Assembly (NCBI GenBank): GCA_947503895.1
Contig: CANNFT010000002.1
Span: 62,001-126,000 of the forward strand
DNA length: 64,000 nt
Direction: 5' to 3'
DNA from: an uncultured Saccharospirillaceae bacterium
Lineage (GTDB): Bacteria > Pseudomonadota > Gammaproteobacteria > Pseudomonadales > Oceanobacteraceae
This document shows, one piece after another, positions 35,365 through 45,021 of the stretch (its first letter is position 1; each line of letters begins with the position of its first letter). Both the position numbers and the translations under genes were made by a program. The notes under the pieces are model-generated. The model ran no database searches, was not told the DNA's origin, and was given only the letters and a program-made list of their open reading frames with translations.

Positions 35365-35773
35365 TACTTTCTTTCATTAGCGATTGATTACATAACCCGT
35401 TTTTTTAATGCCCTCGTGCGCGCACGGGTGGCGCTGCCTGCTGTTGAAATTTATTGCGCCTCCATTTTTGTATGAGCGTGGTTTCTCGCAGTCTGGGCTG
35501 GACGTGTCATCTATATTAATTCGTTACGTTGACAGCGTGAACTTGGCTGATTCTTTTATTCGAGAATCACCCTTTTTGGGCTATTAACTCCAACGCCGAT
35601 TTCAACCGGAGGCATGCTATCGCCTTCTGGATATTGCGCTTATTCATGCTGCCTTCAACCGATGATGTCAGAACGGGCAGAATGAGATCGGTCGCTAATG
35701 TAGGCGTCATTACTTATGTCGCTCAAGTTACATTTTTTCATTTTTTTTGATGTTTACATTTAATAGGTTTCTC
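35365..35773. other. ~400-bp intergenic region
   Basis: There is a GC-rich palindrome CGTGCGCGCACG near 35415-35430 and a GATTCT/AGAATC inverted repeat near 35550. I see no ORF and no recognisable Zur or Fur box. Confidence 0.4.
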
Positions 35774-36985
35774 ATGTCGATTTTTTCAAACATTCATTCC
35801 TCCATTGCGTTACCCCTAATATTTATGAATGCATTACTGACGGGATGTGGCGGTAGCTCAAACAGTTCTTCGTCAAATCATCAGCACGATCATTCAGAGC
35901 ATGACCACGATGAACATTCCGCTGCACTGTTAGTGTCTCACACCAATCAGACGTCATTATTTGTTGTAGAAGATGGCGAGATTGAATCCACACTGATTGA
36001 GAGCGCCGGTGTCGGTAGTTCTTTGGTTCGTTCCGATGACGGGCAATTCGTCGCTCATATCGCTAACAACAGCATCGGCTTTGCGTATTCGGATGGCTCT
36101 AGTGATCCGATACCGCTCAACTACACCCTTACAGGGCAATCGGTCATCGCCACGGCTGGGCATTTTTCAATTTTAAATGCAGGCACAAGCCATCTTCTGC
36201 CGCTATCGGATTTACAAGCACTGATGAATCAGCAAACCACACCAACGCTCGAGACATTTGATTCGCACATTCAATCCGCACCACTGATGCTAATAGACGA
36301 GGGGGAAGAATTGACCCTGCAATTTAATGGCAGTCATGCCCAAGTGTATCAAGAAGATGTCGCGACGATGAATTCCACTGCCTGCCCGCAAGTCTCATCT
36401 TTGGCACAGGCCAACGAATTTGCCGTTTTTCATTGTGATACCGGTAATTTCACCGTGCAATTACAGGAGTCTGAACTCGCAGACGATAACCACAGTGCCA
36501 CCATTAACGCAGTAGATGGCAGCGTGGCGAATCATTGGGTCGCATATGATGAAATTGCAGTAGGCTTTACCGAAGGCGGCACGCAAAGTCGTGCAACCAT
36601 TTTAATGCACGACGATGCATCGGATGCATTGATAACCAAACACATTTCGACGCCTTCCAATCAACCCATTTGCGCAGCTGAGATTGAACCTGAACACCTC
36701 AGTATTATTTTGCTGACGGATCGTGGTGAAATATTTATTTCCACCGATCACGGCGATCAATTTTCTAGCCTTGCATTGGATGAGCCCGTGGATTGCGCTC
36801 AAGTCAATATATCGACCGCAGCTGACACCATCGCTATTTATAATCATGCGATTAAAAAATTGTATGAAGTGGATGCACATGAAACCAGCTTTCATATTCA
36901 TGCTCGCCACACGTTCAGTAGCCACACTCTGGCGGACATGACGCTCATGCAGGCCCGTGAAACCCATCATGAGCATGACCACTAA
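35774..36985 (+). CDS. His-rich lipoprotein, AztD-like zinc chaperone candidate
   Basis: About 403 residues. The signal peptide ends in the lipobox LLTGC (Cys ca. 25), then a Ser/Asn linker and the metal-binding run HQHDHSEHDHDEH; the C-terminus ends HHEHDH. The middle (ca. 60-385) shows repeated short beta-strand units (FVVEDGEIESTL, SDDGQFVAHI, IFISTDHGDQF), suggesting a beta-propeller as in AztD, a periplasmic zinc chaperone. I place the start at ATG 35774 with AGG upstream; earlier ATG/TTG codons are in frame. It lies directly upstream of a ZnuD-like receptor gene. Confidence 0.7.
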   Translation: MSIFSNIHSSIALPLIFMNALLTGCGGSSNSSSSNHQHDHSEHDHDEHSAALLVSHTNQTSLFVVEDGEIESTLIESAGVGSSLVRSDDGQFVAHIANNSIGFAYSDGSSDPIPLNYTLTGQSVIATAGHFSILNAGTSHLLPLSDLQALMNQQTTPTLETFDSHIQSAPLMLIDEGEELTLQFNGSHAQVYQEDVATMNSTACPQVSSLAQANEFAVFHCDTGNFTVQLQESELADDNHSATINAVDGSVANHWVAYDEIAVGFTEGGTQSRATILMHDDASDALITKHISTPSNQPICAAEIEPEHLSIILLTDRGEIFISTDHGDQFSSLALDEPVDCAQVNISTAADTIAIYNHAIKKLYEVDAHETSFHIHARHTFSSHTLADMTLMQARETHHEHDH

Positions 36986-37004
36986 GGTTAACTCATCATA
37001 AACG

Positions 37005-37025
37005 AAAGCACTTCGCGTGCTTTTT
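37005..37025 (+). terminator. Terminator/attenuator between lipoprotein and receptor genes
   Basis: A perfect 7-bp stem AAAGCAC/GTGCTTT with loop TTCGC, then TT. It lies 20 bp after the lipoprotein stop and 52 bp before the receptor start, so it may reduce rather than block read-through. Confidence 0.6.
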
Positions 37026-37077
37026 AATGAATACCTTCCGATGGTCAACCGTGACCATCGTGAAAAGAGAATTAAAC

Positions 37078-39177
37078 ATGTGCAAACCTTTTCAATATTT
37101 CACCGTTTTATTTGGCTTGTCCCATTCGTATGCTTGGGCCGATGTACAACTTGAAACCATTACCGTGAGTGGCACGCAACAGTCATTGTCCGAAATTGCT
37201 CAGCCTGCCACCGTGTTAACCAGTGAAGCATTAAAATCTTCATCCGGTACAACGCTAGGCGGCGTACTGGAATCCTTACCCGGTATTTCAAACAGCAGTT
37301 TTGGGCAAGGCGTCGGCCGCCCCGTGGTAAGGGGGTTGTCAGGCAGCCGAGTGAAAATGACCATTAACGGTCAGGATTCAGCAGATGTGTCCGCCATGAG
37401 CAGCGATCACGCTCCTATGGCAGAGATTGCAAATGCCAAACAAATCGAAGTGTTGTATGGCCCAGCGACTTTGCAATTTGGCAGTGGTGCTATGGGTGGC
37501 GTGGTAAACATAGTCGATGACAATTTTTCTGAGTTTGAATTTAAAGGGGTTAAGCCCGATTTTAGAATACAGACCAGCAGTGCTGATCAAGGTCAAGCGC
37601 TGTCGGGCTCAGTGATTGCAGGCCAAGGTTCGCAGGTTTTTAGAGTCAGTGGATTTACCCGCTCAAGCCAAGACTTCAATGCCGGCCACCTGAAAAATAA
37701 CACGGATGGTTTATCTAATGCCGACTCCACTAAAGTTGCGAATACCGACACACAAAGCCAAGGCGGGAGTTTGTCGGCGAATTGGGTCAGCGATCGTTAC
37801 GGCTATACCGGATTGGCGCTATCGACATTGAATTACGAGTATGCGGTGCCGAACCCCGAGTCGGAGCGCGCAACCATTGCACCGAAACAAATTCGATGGG
37901 ATGCCGTGTCAGCATGGCACTACCTCACACCCAATATTGAAATGTGGAAAACCCAATTGAGTGTGAACGACTATGAGCATGCCGAATCGGTGGATGGCGA
38001 TGCCGTGGGTTTTTTTGAACAAGATACCTATGAAATAAAAAGTACACTGTTCTTCAATGATGTCTTCAACTGGGAAGCAAAAGTCGGCCTTCATATTAGC
38101 CAACAATCACTGGGTATTTGCCACGATCACAACGGGTGTTCGAGCATTGCAAATTATTCAAATGATTCATGGAATGGCACTCAGGGAGCCAACTTCACAT
38201 CATTCAGCGGATATCAATTTGCTCACGATACCCCTATGCCCATTACCGATACACTGAATAGCGCCGCCTTTATAATCTTGAACCAGCCATGGCAACAAGG
38301 CATGTTGGAATTTGGAGCACGAGCCGACCAACGCATTATTTCGAGCGATCCAAGTTCTATTCGTACTAACGCTCGACAAGATAAATCGTATTACGACGAT
38401 CAAACATTTAATACCAGTACACTGAGTGCTGCCATGACTTGGGCCTACCATGCTCGTCAATCCGTGAGTATGAGTCTGTCTCGTTCACAGCGTGCTCCGG
38501 ATGCGCAAGAAATGTATTGGAATGGTGATCACCACGCAACGTTTAGCTATCAACTCGATAACCCCGATTTAACGGAGGAAACCGCTCATACATTGGATGT
38601 CACATGGAAGATTTTCCAGCCCCATTACGAATTGAAGTTAGCCGCTTATTATTACGATTTTAATGATTACATTTATAATGATCTTAAATCCATTACCGAC
38701 CCATTTCATGGCCAAGCAGTCTATCGGCATGAACAAGCACCAGCTTGGTTGTCCGGTTATGAAGCCACACTAGAAGCTCCCGTACCCGGACTCACGCCTG
38801 CATGGACGCTGAATATGTCGACCGATTATGTTCGTGCACAGCTTAAAGAGGGAGAGAATAAAAATTTGCCACGCACGCCTCCGGCAACATTAACCACGCA
38901 GATCAATTGGTCGAAAGCGCACTGGGATGCATCGGGTGCCATAAAAGCATACGCCCAACAAAATGCGGTGGCCGTAAATGAATCGGAAACCGACGCATTT
39001 TTAACGTTCAACGCACATGTGGGGTACAAAGTGACGCTGTCGAATGTGCCATTAGAGATCAGACTCAAGGGAACAAATTTAACCAATGTGTTTGGTCAAA
39101 ATCATGTCAGCTATTTAAAGGAATACAGCCCCGTCATGGGCCGAAATATTACATTTGAACTGGCATCTAATTTTTAA
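37078..39177 (+). CDS. TonB-dependent receptor, ZnuD-like (zinc uptake)
   Basis: About 699 residues. The signal peptide ends near SYAWA. A TonB-box-like start (LETITVSG), a plug domain (LGGVLESLPGISNSSFGQGVGRPVVRG and QIEVLYGPATLQFGSGAMGGVVNIV, given here as family landmarks) and a beta-barrel ending in an aromatic C-terminus (FELASNF) make it an outer-membrane receptor. The plug motifs GVGRPVVRG and DVSAMSSDHAP are typical of the ZnuD zinc-receptor group. A loop with CHDHNGC (from residue 348) and NGDHHATF later could bind zinc. I chose ATG 37078 with AGAG upstream; TTG/ATG codons back to 37027 are in frame. Confidence 0.8.
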   Translation: MCKPFQYFTVLFGLSHSYAWADVQLETITVSGTQQSLSEIAQPATVLTSEALKSSSGTTLGGVLESLPGISNSSFGQGVGRPVVRGLSGSRVKMTINGQDSADVSAMSSDHAPMAEIANAKQIEVLYGPATLQFGSGAMGGVVNIVDDNFSEFEFKGVKPDFRIQTSSADQGQALSGSVIAGQGSQVFRVSGFTRSSQDFNAGHLKNNTDGLSNADSTKVANTDTQSQGGSLSANWVSDRYGYTGLALSTLNYEYAVPNPESERATIAPKQIRWDAVSAWHYLTPNIEMWKTQLSVNDYEHAESVDGDAVGFFEQDTYEIKSTLFFNDVFNWEAKVGLHISQQSLGICHDHNGCSSIANYSNDSWNGTQGANFTSFSGYQFAHDTPMPITDTLNSAAFIILNQPWQQGMLEFGARADQRIISSDPSSIRTNARQDKSYYDDQTFNTSTLSAAMTWAYHARQSVSMSLSRSQRAPDAQEMYWNGDHHATFSYQLDNPDLTEETAHTLDVTWKIFQPHYELKLAAYYYDFNDYIYNDLKSITDPFHGQAVYRHEQAPAWLSGYEATLEAPVPGLTPAWTLNMSTDYVRAQLKEGENKNLPRTPPATLTTQINWSKAHWDASGAIKAYAQQNAVAVNESETDAFLTFNAHVGYKVTLSNVPLEIRLKGTNLTNVFGQNHVSYLKEYSPVMGRNITFELASNF

Positions 39178-39208
39178 TGGCATGACCAAAATGTCGTAAG
39201 GTGTTGCC

Positions 39209-39245
39209 GATACCGCCTGCATCAACAACTTTAAAAGGCGGTATC
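39209..39245. other. Hairpin after the TonB receptor gene
   Basis: A 9-bp perfect inverted repeat GATACCGCC/GGCGGTATC with a 19-nt spacer, 31 bp after the receptor stop, with no T-run. It may mark the transcript end. Confidence 0.4.
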
Positions 39246-39295
39246 ACGGTGAATGTGTTTGACGTATATTGAGGCTAACCATTAGAGTTCTTTTT

Positions 39296-39940
39296 ATGCG
39301 AAACGTATTAAGCATTTTACTGTTCACATTGTTACCGACATTTGGGATTGCCGAAACTGTAAAGTACATCGGCCAATTTTCTAATGGTGACTTGTCAAAC
39401 TGGAACGAAAAAGCGTTTTCGCAGCATACTCGCTACACACTCACTGACGTTGGCGAGACGAAAGTTCTCAAGGCGGTCAGTGACAATGCAGCTTCTGGAA
39501 TGTTTTATACCAGTACCATTGACCTACACAAATACCCCTATTTAAATTGGCGATGGAAAACAGAGTCACGCTTCACCCCCATAGACGAAACCCAAAAAGC
39601 TGGAGATGACTACGTTTTAAGGGTCTATATCGTCATTGATGGCGGAGTATTTTTCTGGAATACAAAAGCCATAAACTATGTTTGGTCCAGCCAAATGGAA
39701 AAAGAAAACAGCTGGCCAAATGCTTTTGCCGGGCGTAATGCGCAAATGATCGCCCTTCGCAATCATCGAGATACGAAAAATACTTGGTACACGGAAAAGC
39801 GAAACATCTTTCTGGATTTAAAAAGATTGTTTGGCGAAGAGATTCGCTATATTCACGGCGTGGCACTCATGACAGACACAGATAATACACACGGTCGTGC
39901 TGTTTCTTATTACGGCGATATCTTTTTTAGTCGCCAGTGA
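39296..39940 (+). CDS. Exported DUF3047 protein
   Basis: About 214 residues. The start MRNVLSILLFTLLPTFGIA is a Sec signal peptide; a TTG at 39269 lies in frame upstream but ATG 39296 fits better. The mature part carries DUF3047 landmarks: YPYLNWRWK, KAGDDYVLRVYIV, INYVWSS, WYTEKRNI and GVALMTDTDNTHGRAVSYYGDI. It is thought of as a carbohydrate-binding-like beta-sandwich, but no function is established. Its stop is 20 bp from the convergent lipoprotein gene. Confidence 0.8.
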   Translation: MRNVLSILLFTLLPTFGIAETVKYIGQFSNGDLSNWNEKAFSQHTRYTLTDVGETKVLKAVSDNAASGMFYTSTIDLHKYPYLNWRWKTESRFTPIDETQKAGDDYVLRVYIVIDGGVFFWNTKAINYVWSSQMEKENSWPNAFAGRNAQMIALRNHRDTKNTWYTEKRNIFLDLKRLFGEEIRYIHGVALMTDTDNTHGRAVSYYGDIFFSRQ

Positions 39941-39960
39941 CCACCGTGCATCAAAAGACG

Positions 39961-40629
39961 CTATTGCACAGCATTTTCCCGTGTTAACCTATTCTTTAAT
40001 TTCTTGCTTTCAATATATGGTTGCGTATAGGCAGCCCATTTCGTACCGGCTTCATGGGCTTCCCAGTGTAAGGCTAATCCGCGCTCGTCATCCCCGTTAT
40101 CATAAGCTTCCTCTTTTAAACGCGTTAAACATTCATATTGGTCTTTGAGCGCTTTATTTTGCTGCCAAGGAATGCCCATGGTGGCTTCGTCTTTCCAAAT
40201 TTCCCAGTCACTCACTGTTTCGACCCAGGACGGCAAAGGTTCAAATTGCAATGCAGGCTGCTGAGCTTTAAGCATAGATAAAACACGTTGAAACTCACCC
40301 TCATTTAAAATGAAAGGCTCCCAACTCACACCGCCGCTCATACCCGCGTGTACGATGCCCTCTGCTAACATTTGATTCAGAATTTTTTCACTGGGTATCT
40401 TATTCTGCATCAACAAATAAGGTATTTCGAACAGCAAGTCGGTCACATTACCGGTCTGCTTTACGCCGACCGCATCGCCCCATGGTAAAATCGTCATTTC
40501 AAACACATCACTCGCCGATCGCGTTAGCGTGGGTAGCGGTTTGTGATGTTTCTCAGGCATTGTGCAATTTTCTTGGCAGCCCACCAAACACAAACAAGTC
40601 GCCAATACAGCGAACGTCAGACATTTCAT
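39961..40629 (-). CDS. Hypothetical lipoprotein, 222 residues
   Basis: The signal peptide MKCLTFAVLATCLCLVGC ends in a lipobox (LVGC, Cys18), so it is lipidated and exported. The mature protein is charged and Trp-rich (WGDAVG, SWEPFIL, WEIWKDEA, LHWEAHEAGTKWAAY). I do not recognise a domain. It is convergent with the DUF3047 gene and divergent from alkB. Confidence 0.65.
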   Translation of the reverse strand: MKCLTFAVLATCLCLVGCQENCTMPEKHHKPLPTLTRSASDVFEMTILPWGDAVGVKQTGNVTDLLFEIPYLLMQNKIPSEKILNQMLAEGIVHAGMSGGVSWEPFILNEGEFQRVLSMLKAQQPALQFEPLPSWVETVSDWEIWKDEATMGIPWQQNKALKDQYECLTRLKEEAYDNGDDERGLALHWEAHEAGTKWAAYTQPYIESKKLKNRLTRENAVQ

Positions 40630-40939
40630 TCTTTATTATCCATTTCTAAAGCGATCACCCACCTCGCCTAGCGACACCACCGATTTGTCCGCAGCGGTAC
40701 CAACAAGGCGACACGTATGATTTAAGAAAATGACCAATGCATCAAGGTAAAACTGGTCAAGAGCGCCATATTAACGCACCGACATCCTCGCCTCTGAGCC
40801 TGCAGACCATCGCCCATCCTTGAATGAGGTGATTAAGGCTGAATGGCGCAAAATCACAATATCGTTAGATTGTTTGACAATCACTCAATGTGAGCTATAG
40901 TCGGTACATCTAATGTGCAAACGCTAAAGGTCTCCTGCC
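40630..40939. other. 310-bp region between lipoprotein gene and alkB
   Basis: No ORF is seen. It holds the alkB promoter (40874-40901). Confidence 0.5.
40874..40901 (+). promoter_or_regulatory. Strong sigma-70 promoter of alkB
   Basis: TTGACA (40874-40879), 16-bp spacer, TATAGT (40896-40901). Predicted transcription begins near 40908, about 32 nt before the ATG at 40940. Confidence 0.7.
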
Positions 40940-42085
40940 ATGCTTCTCAGTCGACTGTCGCCCGAAACCACCATGAAGGTTAAAAAGTGGGGGTATTTAA
41001 TTTTTTTATTGCCACTTATTCTGCCGTTCGCAGCCTATATTCATGCGCACCAAACAGGATGGCACACGTTTTTTGCATTCTTCCCGTTGATCGTGGTGTA
41101 TGGCGTCATTCCCATTTTGGATTTACTCATCGGAAAAGATCCCGTCAACCCGACAGAGGCAGAAGTCCAACCCTTAAGTGAAGAACGGTTTTATCGTTGG
41201 CTTACCTTATCTTGTTTACCTTTGTTCGCTATTTGCTTGTTTGCCAGCGCCTATTTCTTCATTCAATGGGATGCGTTGACCCTCATTGGGCAAATAGGAT
41301 TCATTATGTCTGTTGGCGTCGTCGGAGGTGTGCTCGCGATTAATGTGGGCCATGAGTTAATTCATAAAAACACAACACTCGAACAAAGAGTGGGTGGCAT
41401 TTTGCTCTCTTTGGTCACCTATGGCGGATTCAAAATCGAGCATGTCTATGGCCATCACGTTCATGTCTCCACACCATTGGATGCATCTTCATCTCGTTAT
41501 AACGAGTCACTTTATGCGTTTCTACCCAAAGCTTACGTGCGCAATTTTTTAAACGCTTGGAAATTGCAAAAAACGAGGCTGGCCCGCAAGGGTTTATCTC
41601 TATGGAGCCGACAAAATGAGCTGATTTGGTATTACGCATTTAGCGGACTGGTCGCCATTATCATGGGCGGATGTTTTGAAATATGGGGGAGTGAATTTTG
41701 GCTAGGCGTTTTATTTTTCTTCGCACAAAGCTTTATTGCTTTCACATTATTGGAAATTGTAAATTACATTGAACATTATGGCCTACACCGTCGGCAAGAT
41801 AGCCACGGAAAATATGAGCGAGTCACACCGGAACATTCATGGAACTCAAATTATTTTTTAACCAATATGTTTTTATTCCAACTTCAGCGCCACAGCGATC
41901 ACCACGCTTACGCGAATCGACGCTATCAAGTTCTGCGACATTATGAGCACAGCCCGCAACTGCCATTTGGTTATGCCACCATGGTCATGATTGCCTTAAT
42001 CCCACCATTGTGGAAAGCCATCATGAATCCCAGAGTCGATGCTTACTATCAAAGTGAGACGCTGCAAAATCTATCGACTGGCTGA
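40940..42085 (+). CDS. alkB: Alkane 1-monooxygenase (membrane di-iron hydroxylase)
   Basis: A 381-residue integral-membrane enzyme that hydroxylates the terminal carbon of n-alkanes using rubredoxin electrons. Seen: the family's His boxes HELIHK (138-143 region), EHVYGHHVHVSTP, and LQRHSDHHA, plus NYIEHYGLHR, and about six membrane segments. The AlkB-specific HYGL and the STPLDASSSRYNESLY stretch separate it from xylene monooxygenase and desaturases. No rubredoxin or rubredoxin reductase gene is adjacent. It has its own strong promoter and terminator, so it is monocistronic. The closest regulator candidate is the short AraC-type gene downstream. Confidence 0.9.
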   Translation: MLLSRLSPETTMKVKKWGYLIFLLPLILPFAAYIHAHQTGWHTFFAFFPLIVVYGVIPILDLLIGKDPVNPTEAEVQPLSEERFYRWLTLSCLPLFAICLFASAYFFIQWDALTLIGQIGFIMSVGVVGGVLAINVGHELIHKNTTLEQRVGGILLSLVTYGGFKIEHVYGHHVHVSTPLDASSSRYNESLYAFLPKAYVRNFLNAWKLQKTRLARKGLSLWSRQNELIWYYAFSGLVAIIMGGCFEIWGSEFWLGVLFFFAQSFIAFTLLEIVNYIEHYGLHRRQDSHGKYERVTPEHSWNSNYFLTNMFLFQLQRHSDHHAYANRRYQVLRHYEHSPQLPFGYATMVMIALIPPLWKAIMNPRVDAYYQSETLQNLSTG

Positions 42086-42103
42086 ATCTTAACCCTGCTT
42101 TAA

Positions 42104-42139
42104 AGTCGTGATGGTTTGGAGCAACATCACGGCTTCTTT
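42104..42139 (+). terminator. Rho-independent terminator after alkB
   Basis: GTCGTGATG pairs with CATCACGGC (one G-U pair), with an 11-nt loop, then TTCTTT. It lies 19 bp after the alkB stop. Confidence 0.65.
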
Positions 42140-42191
42140 AAATTTTCATCTCAATTCAATTCTATTCTATTTTTTAATTGAAGTAAGGTTA

Positions 42192-42206
42192 ACTATTCCT
42201 AATAGT
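42192..42206. promoter_or_regulatory. 15-bp inverted repeat upstream of the AraC-type gene
   Basis: ACTATT-CCT-AATAGT is perfect and lies 132 bp before the AraC-type ATG. It may be an operator; binding is inferred only. Confidence 0.35.
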
Positions 42207-42338
42207 AAAGTGCCAGTCCCCTCATAAACTCGTCTAGTATTTCACTTTTTATTCGTCTTTGGCACATTATCATAATAGCGTAAGGGTATGATTCTATTAC
42301 TATCGAGCCTTCTATAAAAACCAAAAAATAAAATCGCT

Positions 42339-42812
42339 ATGTTTGAAAAAAATGCTGATCAAAATGGACTTGATGCACTAAATTCCGTTCAACATGAAAT
42401 ATTATTGTATGCTCATCAGGATGATAAAACGTTTTCAGAATTGATAAAGAAATGCATTATTCTATTGCTCCCTCATAGGCTAGCCAGTCAACCCATCATT
42501 GCAAAAGCGCTTAATATTGATTCGCGCACCGTTCAAAGAAAACTAAAAAAAGAAGGCACATCATTTCAAAGCCTAAAAGATGAAGTGCGCATCACGTTAG
42601 CCAACACTTATTTACAAGATCATGATAGCCGCGTTGAAAGAGTTGCCCGCTTATTGGGATACAAAAAAACCACTTCATTTTATGCGGCTTTCCAGCGATG
42701 GCATGGAATGTCCCCCAATAAATTTAAAACGCACACGCTTTGCAATCCGACCACCCACCCAATGACCGAACCGGATTCCAACCTAAAACACTTACCTGTG
42801 AATACGGCGTAG
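42339..42812 (+). CDS. Short AraC-type protein with DNA-binding domain only
   Basis: A 157-residue protein. Residues ca. 50-133 form an AraC-family double helix-turn-helix: IAKALNIDSRTVQRKLKKEGTS and VARLLGYKKTTSFYAAFQRWHGMSP. The usual ~200-residue ligand-binding half of alkane-type AraC regulators is absent, and no trace of it is seen upstream (42086-42338). It may be a natural stand-alone DNA-binding protein or a truncated regulator. Its position behind alkB suggests, but does not show, a link to alkane metabolism. Confidence 0.7.
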   Translation: MFEKNADQNGLDALNSVQHEILLYAHQDDKTFSELIKKCIILLLPHRLASQPIIAKALNIDSRTVQRKLKKEGTSFQSLKDEVRITLANTYLQDHDSRVERVARLLGYKKTTSFYAAFQRWHGMSPNKFKTHTLCNPTTHPMTEPDSNLKHLPVNTA

Positions 42813-43044
42813 CGTTGCCTCATCCTCTCGCGTTGAATCTGCATAATGACCATCGTGGAACCATATTTGGCCTTATGTAGATTCTGCTGTGTGCCACATC
42901 TGTAAGGTGAATGCCCCCAAATCCGCTCTAAATGAGACCGATTCTGGGCAATCAAGGGTTTTTCCGGCCGAATCCCCACTTTTGGTTAGATCTGCTACAA
43001 TTCTCCGCCACAACGTTAATCGCTTGCAGTAGAGACTCATCATC

Positions 43045-44883
43045 ATGCCTGTATATCGTTCTAAGACCTCAACCGGTGGCCGTAACATGGCCGGAGCCCG
43101 CGCCCTATGGCGTGCAACGGGCATGAAAGATGAGGATTTCCAAAAGCCGATTATCGCGGTCGCCAATAGTTTCACCCAATTCGTACCGGGTCACGTCCAC
43201 CTTAAAGACATGGGCCAATTGGTCGCTCGTGAGATCGAAAAAGCCGGTGGCGTCGCAAAAGAGTTCAATACGATCGCTGTTGACGACGGCATTGCGATGG
43301 GGCACGACGGCATGCTGTATAGCTTGCCTAGCCGTGAACTGATCGCGGACAGCGTTGAGTATATGGTTAACGCTCATTGCGCGGATGCCATCGTTTGTAT
43401 ATCCAACTGCGACAAGATCACCCCAGGGATGCTGCTCGCATCGCTCCGCCTCAATATCCCAGTGATCTTTGTATCAGGCGGGCCAATGGAAGCGGGCAAA
43501 ACGAAATTGTCTGAACACAAACTCGATTTGGTGGATGCCATGGTCATCGCAGCCGATGACAGCGCATCAGACGAAAAAGTCGCCGAATACGAGCGCAGTG
43601 CCTGCCCAACCTGTGGATCTTGCTCAGGCATGTTCACCGCTAATTCCATGAACTGTCTAACCGAAGCATTAGGGCTGGCGCTACCAGGAAATGGCTCAAC
43701 ATTAGCCACGCACGCCGATCGCGAGCAGCTGTTCTTGGAAGCAGGCCGTTTGATCGTGGAAAATGCCAAGCGTTATTACGAGCAGGATGACGAGTCGGTA
43801 TTGCCACGCTCCATTGCAAACTTCAAAGCATTCGAAAACGCCATGACACTCGACATCGTCATGGGGGGTTCCACCAATACCATTTTGCACCTACTGGCAG
43901 CCGCCCAAGAAGCAGAATTAGACTTCGACCTGAAAGACATCGACCGTCTCAGCCGAGTCGTACCTCAGCTCTGTAAAGTGGCGCCTAATTCTCCGCTGTA
44001 CCATATGGAAGACGTTCACCGTGCGGGCGGCATCATGGGCATACTGGGTGAAATTGATCGCGCGGGCTTATTACACAATGAACTGCCGACTGTTCACAGC
44101 AAGACCATGAAGGAAGCCCTCGATAAGTGGGATATCATGCGTAACCCAAGCGAAGAGGTGGTGAACTTCTTCAAGGCTGGCCCCGCCGGTATTCCGACAC
44201 AAACGGCATTTAGCCAAAGTACGCGTTGGCCAACACTCGATGGAGACCGTGAGAATGGCTGTATTCGTTCCATCGAACATGCTTATTCACTAGAAGGTGG
44301 CTTGGCGGTGCTCTACGGAAATATCGCGCTTGATGGTTGCGTGGTTAAAACCGCGGGCGTTGATGAAAGCATCCACGTTTTCCAAGGCAAAGCCAAAATA
44401 TTTGAATCTCAAGATGATGCGGTTCGCGGCATTTTAGCCGACGAAGTCACTGCCGGTGATATCGTGATCATCCGCTACGAAGGCCCTAAAGGCGGCCCTG
44501 GTATGCAAGAAATGTTGTACCCAACGTCTTACCTTAAATCCAAGGGCTTAGGTAAAGACTGCGCCTTACTCACCGATGGTCGTTTTTCGGGTGGCACCTC
44601 TGGCTTGTCCATTGGTCACTGTTCACCGGAAGCCGCTGCCGGCGGTGCCATTGGTTTACTAAAAGAAGGCGACATCATTAACATCGACATCCCGAATCGT
44701 ACGATTGATGTGGATTTAACCGATGAAGAGTTGTCTGCTCGTCGTGCAGAACAGGACCAAAAAGGCTGGAAGCCCGTGGAAGCGCGTCCTCGCAAAGTCA
44801 GCTATGCCTTAAAGGCCTATGCGAAATTTGCCACCAGTGCCGACAAGGGCGCTGTGCGCGATAAGGCACTGCTCGACGACTAA
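43045..44883 (+). CDS. ilvD: Dihydroxy-acid dehydratase
   Basis: A 612-residue iron-sulfur enzyme that dehydrates dihydroxy-acids in Val, Ile and Leu synthesis. Seen: the cluster cysteines in [10 protein letters not shown] and [18 protein letters not shown], the [12 protein letters not shown] and GGSTNTILH motifs, and [14 protein letters not shown] near the C-terminus. The length is typical of the E. coli type. It is a single gene with a strong bidirectional terminator after it; no attenuator is obvious upstream. Confidence 0.97.
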   Translation: MPVYRSKTSTGGRNMAGARALWRATGMKDEDFQKPIIAVANSFTQFVPGHVHLKDMGQLVAREIEKAGGVAKEFNTIAVDDGIAMGHDGMLYSLPSRELIADSVEYMVNAHCADAIVCISNCDKITPGMLLASLRLNIPVIFVSGGPMEAGKTKLSEHKLDLVDAMVIAADDSASDEKVAEYERSACPTCGSCSGMFTANSMNCLTEALGLALPGNGSTLATHADREQLFLEAGRLIVENAKRYYEQDDESVLPRSIANFKAFENAMTLDIVMGGSTNTILHLLAAAQEAELDFDLKDIDRLSRVVPQLCKVAPNSPLYHMEDVHRAGGIMGILGEIDRAGLLHNELPTVHSKTMKEALDKWDIMRNPSEEVVNFFKAGPAGIPTQTAFSQSTRWPTLDGDRENGCIRSIEHAYSLEGGLAVLYGNIALDGCVVKTAGVDESIHVFQGKAKIFESQDDAVRGILADEVTAGDIVIIRYEGPKGGPGMQEMLYPTSYLKSKGLGKDCALLTDGRFSGGTSGLSIGHCSPEAAAGGAIGLLKEGDIINIDIPNRTIDVDLTDEELSARRAEQDQKGWKPVEARPRKVSYALKAYAKFATSADKGAVRDKALLDD

Positions 44884-44945
44884 TACATTACCGACAAATG
44901 CTTGCCGTGTTGATGAATAACCTTCAGTGCAAGCATAAGTATGGA

Positions 44946-44990
44946 AAGACAAAAAAGCCGATCGCGTCAGCGTATCGGCTTTTTTGTCTT
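44946..44990. terminator. Bidirectional terminator between ilvD and the effector-like gene
   Basis: A 17-to-18-bp stem AAGACAAAAAAGCCGAT / ATCGGCTTTTTTGTCTT with an 11-nt loop. It has T-tracts on both strands, serving ilvD (+) and the minus-strand gene ending at 45022. Confidence 0.85.
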
Positions 44991-45021
44991 CGGTAAAAAC
45001 ATAGGAGCTTAATGATGGCGC

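Noticed and set aside
35700..35760. Zur box before the His-rich lipoprotein
   Set aside because: The TTACATTTTTTCATT...GATGTTTACATT stretch is T-rich but lacks the palindromic ATGTTATA-type core.
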